Part shown: in pieces, positions 55,790 to 64,000 of the stretch
How the letters are laid out: each line of letters begins with the position of its first letter
Position numbering within the stretch: position 1 is the stretch's first letter
Position numbers and translations under genes: made by a program
Notes under the pieces: generated by a model
Seen by the model: only the letters and a program-made list of their open reading frames with translations
What the model was told of the DNA's origin: nothing
Databases searched by the model: none
NCBI GenBank assembly: GCA_037447655.1
Contig: JBBHKE010001244.1
Coordinates: 1-64,000 of the forward strand
Length of the DNA: 64,000 bases
Direction: 5' to 3'
Source: Zygnema cylindricum
Taxonomy: Eukaryota; Streptophyta; Zygnematophyceae; Zygnematales; Zygnemataceae

Positions 55790-55861
55790 CCGATTAGTGT
55801 TAATGACACTAATTTTTTTTTTACGCTATTTATTCCTTTACTCTAATAGCGATTGACGGTG
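55790..55861. repeat. right part of a TA-flanked MITE
   Basis: Ends CTCTAATAGCGATTGACGGTG then TA, matching the family at 53.5 kb. The left end is not clear. Confidence 0.5.
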
Positions 55862-55881
55862 TAGTTCTGAAATAGGTCTAA

Positions 55882-56795
55882 GGGTACTTTCTCATGTGCT
55901 AAAATTACAGCTATTTTTTGTCGTTTTCGTCTATGACTTCGAAAAAAAACGGGAAAATCCACAGCCGTACCAAAAAATTGAAATTACCACCGTACAAGTT
56001 GCGTTACCTTGCAACTTTATATGTACTGCGATCTGTCGTCTAGAGCGATGCAACTTGTCGTCTAGCGCATTTAGACCCACTTTCTTTTCCAAACAACTCA
56101 TTCAAACTTTACATGAAATCACCTCGCCATGTGATTTTAAGAAAAGTTACATGAGGTGAGCGAGTAGACCGATTCTATCGCACGTGTCATAACTTTTTGA
56201 TAATTTTTGTGCGGAGAGTACCAAAACAAAAACCCACTGCAGGTTTCTAGCCTGTGCGTGACTTTTTTCCGTGCACTTTTTTCCCTGCGTTTTTTTCTGT
56301 ACAGGGGCCGTGGAGGGGATCTCGACTAACGGACGCCATTTCGCAAAAGCGAAGTCCGTGAAAGCGCCTCTCTCTCTCTCTCTCTCCCTCTGGGCGTATT
56401 TTGATAGCAAGTAGAGTGAGAAAAAACTAAAAAACAAAATCGGACAACCGTAGCGGAAATTTTTAGAATTTGTGACGTCGACGCTATCATAATTTGAACG
56501 TGACGTCAAAATGTCACAAACCCTGAGCGTGCCGTCAAAATGTCACAAACCCTACACATCTACAATGCCACACGTAGCTAGACGTCTACAACCGTCCCTA
56601 TTTTATAAACGGCAACAATTGTCGCGAGTTTTGTATTCGTCTACAACCGTCACAAATTACACCCATGTCTACATCCGTCACAATCCAAAGTAATGATTTC
56701 ATTTCTTTACATACGAATGTTCTGAAAGTATTACGGATAATCTTCGCTAAAAACAAAGTTACAATACTAAAGTTCCGGTTAGCGTGGTTAAAGAT
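55882..56795. mobile_element. PIF-like element, one end decayed
   Basis: Starts GGGTACTTTCTCATG after TAA. Its whole length is a reverse-orientation relative of 59895-60807, including 'cacgtgtcataac'-like, 'gaagtccgtgaaagcgcctctctc' and 'tgacgtcgacg' blocks. The far terminal repeat is lost. Confidence 0.65.
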
Positions 56796-56953
56796 AGTAG
56801 GTTAATTGGGGCATTTTATGCCATTGTTTTTTTCGAATTGAACATTTTTTTTTTGTTTTTTAGCTCCACTGTACCGCCCATTTTTATGAGATTTAGGGTA
56901 AGGCCTCATGTAATTGTGACTTCACTTACTTTGTATTCTAGCCAAGATTCTTA

Positions 56954-57926
56954 GGGGAAGTCCCCATGTATTAAAGTATCGACTTTTCTTTGTCGTGTTC
57001 CCCTAAATGAAGGGCACTTTGAGAAAAACTCTAGCCGTACGAGAAAATCAATTTTACCAAAGTACAGTGAACGTCAATTCGATACTTTAAATGTACTCCA
57101 TGTTTGTCATCATGTGAACGCATTTTGGCGTTTTTCTCTTTTCGAACCTCGGGCAATAGAATCCAACCCATCAAAAAACTTTAAAAGAAACCACCTCAAG
57201 AGGTGATTTTAGTTCAAGTATCGCCCAAACAATGCATTAATAACGATCCATGCACGCGCCACATGAGTGGGAAACTTTTGGGACGAGGGAGAGAACTCGT
57301 TATTTTCCTTCCTGCCCTTCACCGCATGTACGGAAAAGACAAGCATGTACGAAAAAAAAATTGCAGGAGTCTCGGACTTCCACTTTTATTCATGGGTCCC
57401 TCCATAATTTTGCACCGTCGTCCTCCCTCCCCTCTCCCTCTTACACTATCGCTTTTATTTCACACTTTTTAGAATGAGACACAACAATACTAGTATGAAA
57501 TGAAATATACTTGAAAAATAGTTACTGTGACTACCTTTACGTATATTTTTAGGGCAAGTCGAGTTAGAAAAGTCGAAAAATACGAAATCGGGTAGCCATG
57601 GCGAAAAGTTCTTGAAATTGTGACGTCGACGTTGTCACAAGTGAGCATGGAATCACAATGTCACAAAACCCTAAACATCTATAATGTCACACACTTAAAA
57701 ACTCTCTAGCCGCCTACAACTGTCGCTGTTTCTGTTGGCGTCACCAACCGTCGAAAGTTTCGTAGTTGTCTTCAGCCGTCACAAAGTTGTACCTACGTCT
57801 ACAACAGTCATATGTCAAAGTTAAAATTTCATTTTCGCACATTGGGTCGCTTTTTAAAGTAGTACGGAGAATCTTCACTACCGTCCAAAATACTTTATCA
57901 AAGTACCGATTACATGGGGACACCCC
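56954..57926. mobile_element. PIF-like element (973 bp), diverged
   Basis: GGGGAAGTCCCCATGTA at the left and TACATGGGGACACCCC at the right, next to TTA on the left and TTTA on the right. Shares the 'gtgacgtcgacgttgtcac' and 'tagccatggcgaaa' blocks with the neighbours. Confidence 0.6.
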
Positions 57927-58266
57927 TTTAGAACACGGTTTTCAAAATGTCCCAATGCGTAACAACGACATTATTACTCAAGGCTGTGACGATTGTATTT
58001 GTCGACAATGCTCGTGACTACTGTCAACGTTTATAATCTGTCTTGGCGTACCTTATTTGTTGAATTTTTTTGAAACGTAGGAAGACACATCATATTTTTT
58101 TAGACATTTTGATAAGTCACATGTCTTTGTGTGACATCGTAGTTGTACAACCTTTTAGTCATGGTTGAACAAGCTGCTTTTCCGTTTGCCTCTGTTATTC
58201 GATGGCCTTGCATGGACAAATTCTTTAGTGATTCTCAAATGGAAGAATAAGTGCTTATATACATTC
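57927..58266. other. no gene seen
   Basis: Short AT-rich spacer between transposon relics. Confidence 0.4.
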
Positions 58267-59272
58267 TGTTGAAATCATTAGATTTTTATGGTATTTTCTA
58301 GGTCTAAATAGTTCAGTACAAATAAAAAAAGGAAAGGGCAGACAGCTTGCCTCCACCTCCTCGCTCTACCCACCATACTTGTTGTAGTCACTGAGGGATA
58401 GAGAGGGTGGTTGAGCCATGGCTGTCCTAGCTCAGCAGGCAAGACTAACGAGTGACTTGTGTCACTTTCAACAAAAGGTTGAGTCCTGCAGGACTCGAAC
58501 CTCTGACCAGCAAAGCGCGGCGTAGCCGTTTGCTCTATCCACTCTGTCGTAGAAGTCCGTTAGGATACATTAGGTTTGATAATTATTTAAACAGTTTTAG
58601 GACCATGAATTCGATTAACGGAATGACGAACGAAAAGACATAGAACCAAGTGTTATATAGTAAGAACATTATCTCGCACGAAACAAATGAATCGGACATT
58701 TGTTTCGACGGCCAACATTTAATCTCGGTTTAATCCGACGGCGCATATCACTGCCGAGATCGCGGAATGGTAACTTTGGCGTTTATGGACGTGGCATGAC
58801 GTGGCGCCACGCGGAGGGATAACATTTGGTCGTACGAATTTCGGGGAACATAAGGACGAGTTAAAATTGGACACGCGTCCACTCAATGGCCTTACCGTAC
58901 ACAGGCCGTATAGAAAGTACATCGGTCGTAGTACCTTTCTGTACCCTACAGTTATTTGATTGGTTCGTACGTTAGGAGATAGGCGTTGTGAGAGGGATTT
59001 AGGACTTACAGAATTTAGTAGGTAGTGATCTCTCTCCCTTTGAGAGTTTGTATAAACTTGGCATCTTTGCCACATCGTAACTTATTGGTTGGTTAGCCGT
59101 TTTCAGTGATTCTCTTTGCTACAAACTCAGGGGAGTCCAGGATGCACAGGGGTGTAGTGAGACTGTGAGTTTGCCTCCTTGGGCAGCAGTTGTTTTGGCA
59201 TGAAGTGGGATTGTTGAAAACTATCTAGAGGCTTTCTGAATTATGTATTCCAATGGAGGACACACAATTGCA
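58267..59272 (+). repeat. solo LTR, copia A subfamily
   Basis: TGTTGAAATCATTAG to ACAATTGCA, 1006 bp, flanks cattc/ctttc. It has the antisense tRNA-like block (58477-58545), the TATA-like region near 59050, and the terminal ATG at 59253-59255. Confidence 0.86.
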
Positions 59273-59894
59273 CTTTCCGTGGCTAAAAAACGTCGTTTTG
59301 AATATTTTCTCCCCCTCCCTACTAGCATACGTAGAGCCACCTTGTGAGAGAATGCGAAATGGTGAAGTTCAAAGGGGTGAATGGGGCGCATGGTGAGAGA
59401 GTAGTGAGTGCGAGTTATAGTGGCGCCTTTACATATTTTTAATCTTTCATTGAAATGGCATTGCATCCTTAAGACCCTTGCAAAAAAAAATTTGTGCAAG
59501 ATGCACACACAAAAATAATTGTGTAGTTTTTCTCGCCGTCAAAAAAAATTGAGAAATTTTGACACATGTGAATTTGTTTTTTTATCAGTGAAGCAGTGTT
59601 ACTATATTTTAAAACACATCAGCGATGTGTTTTAAGATAAGTTTGAAGATGACGTTGCAGTGGGTGGAAAATACACAGAATGACAACTTGTCGTTGATCC
59701 TAATTTAAAAGATGACGCAAATTGTATGATATGTTTTTGTGATTTTTTTGTATGGTGGTAACTTTAGCAGTTTGGCGCTAAGTTTTTAAGGAAAACAACA
59801 GAAAGAAAACCCTTCCTTAGCAACATGAGGCCGTACCCTTAATAACACTGATTCAGTCGTGTTTTTTTTTTCCTTCGGTTAATAAGTTCGCTAA
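59273..59894. other. no gene seen
   Basis: Unique sequence with no supportable frame. Confidence 0.4.
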
Positions 59895-60807
59895 GGGTAC
59901 TTTCGCATGTAACCAAAACTTAGTCTCACTACTTTGTTTTTTAGGGAAGATTCTCCGTACAACTTTCAGAGCATTCGTATGTAAAAAAATGAAATCGTAA
60001 CTTTAGATTGTGACAGATGTAGACGTGGGTGAAATTTGAGACGGTTGTAGACGACTACAAAACTCGCGACAGTTGATGACGTGTACAAAATAGTGACAGT
60101 TGTAGACGTCTAGCTTCTTGTGACATTGTAGATGTTTAAGGTTTCCAACATTTTGACGTTACGTTCAAAATATTACTTCGTCGACGTCACAAATTCTAAA
60201 TCTTTCGGCCATGGTTTCCCGATTGTGTTTCTTGTCCTTTCTCACTCTACTTGCCATCAAAATACGCCCAAGATATTCAAAAGAAATCGTTTTTAGAGAT
60301 CTTTCATTTGATACCATTATTAACGTTTTTCATTCCAAGAATTGTGAGATAGAGGCGATAGTGGGAGCGAGAGAAAGAGAGAGGCGCTTTCATGGACTTC
60401 GCTTTTGCCAAATGGCGTCGGTGGGTCGAGACCCCTCCATGGCCCCTATACGGAAAACAATGTACAGAAAACGATACGTACAGGCCGTAAACGTGCGGTT
60501 GTTTTTTTTTTTTTTTGTACTCCGCGCACGAGAATTGCAAAAAACTTTCGACACGTGGGACAGTGTCTGCCTATTCGCCCTCGTCCTAGAACTTTATGTA
60601 AAATCACCTCGCGAGGTGTATAAAGTCTGAAGATGAGCTGGAAGGACGTGAAAATGGGTCGAAACCCGCTAGACGACAAACCGCATCGAGCTAAACGACA
60701 AACTACACTACATATAAAATTTCACGATAACGCAACTTGTACGGTGATAAATTCGGTTTTTTGGTACGGTGCAGATAACTGTAACTTTAGCATATGCGAA
60801 AGTACCC
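59895..60807. mobile_element. PIF-like non-autonomous element (913 bp)
   Basis: GGGTACTTTCGCATG at the left and CATATGCGAAAGTACCC at the right, flanks taa/tca. It is in inverse orientation to 55882-56795. No transposase. Confidence 0.75.
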
Positions 60808-60811
60808 TCAG

Positions 60812-60972
60812 TTACGACTACATAGGCCCGTACCCTAATACAAAGTAATTCACTACGTTACGATTACATGAGCCCGTACCCTAATACAAAGCAATTCGAT
60901 ACGCGACGAATACATGGGCTCGTAACCTAGTTAAAGTAATTCGATACGCTACGATTACATGAGGACACACCC
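60812..60972. repeat. minisatellite, about 47-bp unit x3.5
   Basis: Unit 'ttacgattacatgagcccgt' followed by 'accctaatacaaagtaattc.atacg', repeated three times with a partial fourth. Confidence 0.8.
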
Positions 60973-61218
60973 TTGGGAGCGTCAACCAACAATTGGCTTT
61001 AACATTGAACTCCCCAGTGAAACCCATTTTGTGACGTGACTGTGTAGAACTGGAACTGAACTGTCCATAACATAAATCATGAGCGTTTGTCGTCAATTCT
61101 TACCAAGGTTTAGACAATTTCGCCACATCACCAATCGCTATTAGCGTAGTGTACGCTAATTCCGTCCCGCTTTTTATTTTATTCTCCATTAGCGTAGTTC
61201 ATTCGATTTTTTTCTTTA

Positions 61219-62109
61219 TGAAATTCTGTGGTCTCCATTGACCCACAGAATGAGCAGCCTATGTAAAGCCTCTACGATAATATTTGCCCCTTCTACTTTC
61301 CCGCTGAATAAGCGCCGCCCAGGCACACAAATATTCTGACCACTCTCACCCTTGTGAGGAGAAGACTCCCCTGAGTCAAACGCAAAAAGAATCACTGAAT
61401 TTGCTCACCCGAGCAGTAAGTTATGGCTGGTCAAAGATGACCTTTATAGTTACAAGCTCTCTTAGAGAGAGAGGTACCTAAATATTACTAAGTCTCGGTC
61501 TGCCTACTCACGACTACCTACTATTAAACCCTAGTCCAATAGGAACACTATAAAGTACAAGAAGGTACAATGGGCGATGTACTTATTGTAGAACCATTGT
61601 ACGACAAGGTCTATAAGGTGACACCTGTCATATCGGAAGCCATGGTTCCTCCTCCCATCTTCTCCGGTATCAAATAATGTGGCGCCACGTGGCACCGCGT
61701 GACGCTATATCCGTATGCCGCCAAAAAGCTCACTTCACGTGGCGGCTATAATGCCGGCTGTCCGATCAAAACATATTTTACACGGTTCAGATTCGCGTAC
61801 ATGCAGAAATTGCTCCTTTTGGTTAGTCTGCTGTTAATTAGCTGTTTCATTAATGTTTATATATTTATGAAACCCATCACGTGTATCGTTTCGTAACGCC
61901 TTAATGGTTAAGGGGTTAGGCTTTAAAGTATCTAGAGGTCACAGGTTCAAATCTAGACCTAGGCATTATTTTAGCCAAAATACCCTTAACTGCAAAAACT
62001 GCCACTTTCTAAATATGGCGGCAGCCATGGCGCGCCTTTGATCCTTACTCTCTTTCTTTAAAACAAAACTAAAATAGGGAAGTGAACTATTAATTACCTC
62101 TTTTCAACA
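61219..62109 (-). repeat. copia D 3' LTR
   Basis: TGAAATTCTGTGG to TTTTCAACA on the plus strand, 891 bp. On the minus strand its end encodes METTEF from the ATG at 61235-61237. The tRNA-like block is on the plus strand at 61890-61975 (TGGTTAAGGGG.., GGTTCAAATCT). Confidence 0.88.
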
Positions 62110-62122
62110 CTCCCCTTAATTC
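62110..62122 (-). promoter_or_regulatory. copia D polypurine tract
   Basis: The minus strand reads AATTAAGGGGAGT between the pol stop and the LTR. Confidence 0.65.
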
Positions 62123-64000
62123 CTAGTCACTTTTCAATTTTAATCCACAGTTTTCTCTGCAATAAATCAACTTAGGGGAAGGCATCGCTTTTGTCATCAT
62201 GTCTGCAATCATTTCTCTATCAGTTTTATGAACCAGTTTAATAATTTTATTTTCTACCTTCTCTCTGACAAAGCTTAGTCTAATATCCATATGCTTAGCT
62301 TTGAAGTGATGTTTCGGATTAGCTGCAATCGAGATAGCAGCTTGATTATCACAAAAAACATTTTGAGTTCCAGACTTCATGAACCCAAATTCTTCAAGAA
62401 GAGATTTAACCCACATTAATTCTTTGGTGGCAGCACAGGAAGCCATGTATTTAGCCTCCATAGTGGACTGAGCAACTACTTTTTGTTGCTTGCTACTCCA
62501 ACAACATGCACCGGATCCAATTTGCAACACATATCCAGTCGTACACCTCCTTAAAGGCACATCTCCATAACTGGCATCACTCCAAGTGGTGATGTCAGTG
62601 TGCTCCCCTCCCAAATGCAACCATAATTCCCTTGTCCCCACCAGATACCTCATCACCCTTTTGGCAGCCTCCCAATCTCTCTTTCTTAGTTCATTTAGAT
62701 TTCTACTAAGGACACCTACAGCTGCAGCTATATCCGGACGGGTACAGTTCATAAAATAAATTAAACTGCCTACAATCTGCCGATAAGGGATATTTTCCAT
62801 AAATTTTCTTTCTATCTCGTCCATCTCATCATTAATGATGAATATTCCTCCTTCTTCACTCCCCTCACTTACTTTCCTCAAATCCATGGGAGAAGTACAT
62901 CCGTTTGCTTTCTCCATTTGAAAATTTTCTAGCATATTACCGATTGCTTCTTTTTGAGTGAGTCTTATAATTCTATTCCCTCTATCTCTCTCCATCTGAA
63001 TTCCCAAAATGTACTTTGCCTCGCCAAGATCTTTCATATCAAAAATGCTTCTAAGATCCCGTTTTAGTTTGTTAATTTTATCTAAGGACTTGCTTAAGAC
63101 CAACAAATCATCCACATAAATAGCAATAAATATCACTCCATTCTCATCCTCAAATAAACATATAGAGTGATCTGAACTAATTCTGATATACCCCAAACCG
63201 GTCAGAAATTCGTCGAGCTTTATATTCCACTGTCGCGGGGCTTGCTTAAGCCCATAGAGTGATTTTATCAATTTGCAAACTTTGTTTTCTTCCCCACTTT
63301 CCACGAATCCTTCCGGTTGCCTCATGTAAATTTCTTCTTCTAACTCTCCGTGCAAAAAGGCAATTTTAATATCCATCTGGTGGATTTCCATATCCTCCGC
63401 TGCGGCTATACTTAAAAGGATTCTAACAGAAGGAAATCTGACTACATGTGCAAAGGTTTCTTCGTAGTCTATCCCCTCTTTCTGTGTATAACCTTTTGCA
63501 ACTAACCTAGATTTGTACCTCTCAATGGTATTATCCGGGTTTAATTTAAGTTTAAACACCCACTTACATCCGATCGGTTTTCGGTCCGGTGGACAATCTA
63601 CCAACTCCCATGTATTGGCTTCCATGATAGAGGCCATTTCTTCATTTATAGTTGTGATCCACCGGCTACTTTCTGTTGTGTTTATGGCCTCTAAGTATGT
63701 TTGAGGTTCATCTGGGTGAGACATCTTTGTGAGTTGGTTATTTACTTGTCTTTCTTGAAGTCGTTTACTACTTCTTCCCCCTTCAAAATCGGACGCCGGT
63801 ATGGAAAGCATCCTTGGGTTTCGTTTTGGGAGATTTTCAGCTCCCCTATCTTCCAATTCCGGTGTCTTATCAAGTTCCTCTTCAGTTTCCACTTCGTATT
63901 GTGGTGTTGCCTCGGATGTTGTCCTTTCCTCCTTCTCCTTTGGTAAATCTGCAAATTTTTCTTTTTCTCCCTCTCCCTCTCCCTTCTCTTCATTTTCAAA
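62123..64000 (-). CDS. copia D RT-RNase H, open at the window edge
   Basis: One uninterrupted frame from the right edge to the stop at 62123, over 620 codons. N-terminal acidic linker, then KWVFKLKLNPDN, KSRLVAKGYTQKEGIDYEET, MDIKIAFLHGELEEE, SLYGLKQAPRQW, IYVDDLLVLSKS, LGEAKYILGIQMERD, TRPDIAAAVGVLS; then RNase H with TWSDASYGDVPLRR, QSTMEAKYMAS, FCDNQAAISIAANPKHHFKA. Closest in the window to copia A. RT and RNase H look undamaged except STMEAKY for STMEAEY: the Glu of that motif is an RNase H catalytic position, so this copy may lack RNase H activity. Gag and integrase lie beyond the window. Confidence 0.9.
   Translation of the reverse strand, partial: FENEEKGEGEGEKEKFADLPKEKEERTTSEATPQYEVETEEELDKTPELEDRGAENLPKRNPRMLSIPASDFEGGRSSKRLQERQVNNQLTKMSHPDEPQTYLEAINTTESSRWITTINEEMASIMEANTWELVDCPPDRKPIGCKWVFKLKLNPDNTIERYKSRLVAKGYTQKEGIDYEETFAHVVRFPSVRILLSIAAAEDMEIHQMDIKIAFLHGELEEEIYMRQPEGFVESGEENKVCKLIKSLYGLKQAPRQWNIKLDEFLTGLGYIRISSDHSICLFEDENGVIFIAIYVDDLLVLSKSLDKINKLKRDLRSIFDMKDLGEAKYILGIQMERDRGNRIIRLTQKEAIGNMLENFQMEKANGCTSPMDLRKVSEGSEEGGIFIINDEMDEIERKFMENIPYRQIVGSLIYFMNCTRPDIAAAVGVLSRNLNELRKRDWEAAKRVMRYLVGTRELWLHLGGEHTDITTWSDASYGDVPLRRCTTGYVLQIGSGACCWSSKQQKVVAQSTMEAKYMASCAATKELMWVKSLLEEFGFMKSGTQNVFCDNQAAISIAANPKHHFKAKHMDIRLSFVREKVENKIIKLVHKTDREMIADMMTKAMPSPKLIYCRENCGLKLKSD

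Noticed and set aside
61890-61975. Functional tRNA gene
   Set aside because: B-box-like GGTTCAAATCT and a D-loop-like run are present, but the anticodon stem does not pair; it is part of the copia D LTR.

Overview
The window is nuclear DNA of a repeat-rich streptophyte (land plant or charophyte alga). I infer this from a spliced DEX1 (DEFECTIVE IN EXINE FORMATION 1) gene, an EXORDIUM/PHI-1-like exon, several Ty1/copia elements and primer-binding sites that fit the plant initiator Met-tRNA. I cannot name the species. One 10-N assembly gap lies at 38762-38771.

1-8.7 kb: a broken 3' end of a non-LTR retroelement (from about 252), split by a solo LTR (1091-3487) that itself holds a younger solo LTR (1926-2989). 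Small DNA-transposon relics follow: a pogo-like MITE, a hAT-like MITE, and a TA-flanked MITE split by an 836-bp foldback element.

8.7-23.5 kb: a nested stack. A decayed minus-strand copia element (B, 8710-23503) is interrupted by two solo LTRs (8778-9831, 10803-11851) and by a nearly intact plus-strand copia element (A, 12047-18385, target duplication GCAAT).

23.5-32.3 kb: a reverse-transcriptase element split by a third, unrelated copia element (E, 24092-29925).

32.4-38.8 kb and 45.4-50.8 kb, minus strand: DEX1, a membrane-anchored protein with FG-GAP/VCBS (DxDxDG) repeats needed for pollen-wall primexine in angiosperms. Eleven exons are recognised, six left of the gap and five to its right. 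The signal-peptide exon and a middle segment are not seen. Introns are full of one-sided GA/CT tracts and of decayed tandem copies of the neighbouring exon edges. An EXORDIUM-like terminal exon (44618-45217) follows a DEX1 exon by about 220 bp in compatible phase: a chimera, an alternative 3' end, a captured fragment or an assembly fault.

38.8-44.6 kb: a truncated LTR at the gap, a 91-bp satellite and a hAT-like MITE, with no other gene seen. 51-64 kb: no host gene recognised; TA-flanked MITEs, PIF/Harbinger-like elements, a solo LTR, and the 3' part of another minus-strand copia element (D) running off the window.

The most unusual result is the A/B/D copia family. Its gag start codon lies inside the LTR, the reading frame crosses the LTR end, and the primer-binding site is coding sequence matching the anticodon half, not the 3' end, of initiator tRNA. 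Both integrase copies that can be read have Glu in place of the first catalytic Asp. All coordinates and identities were read by eye.
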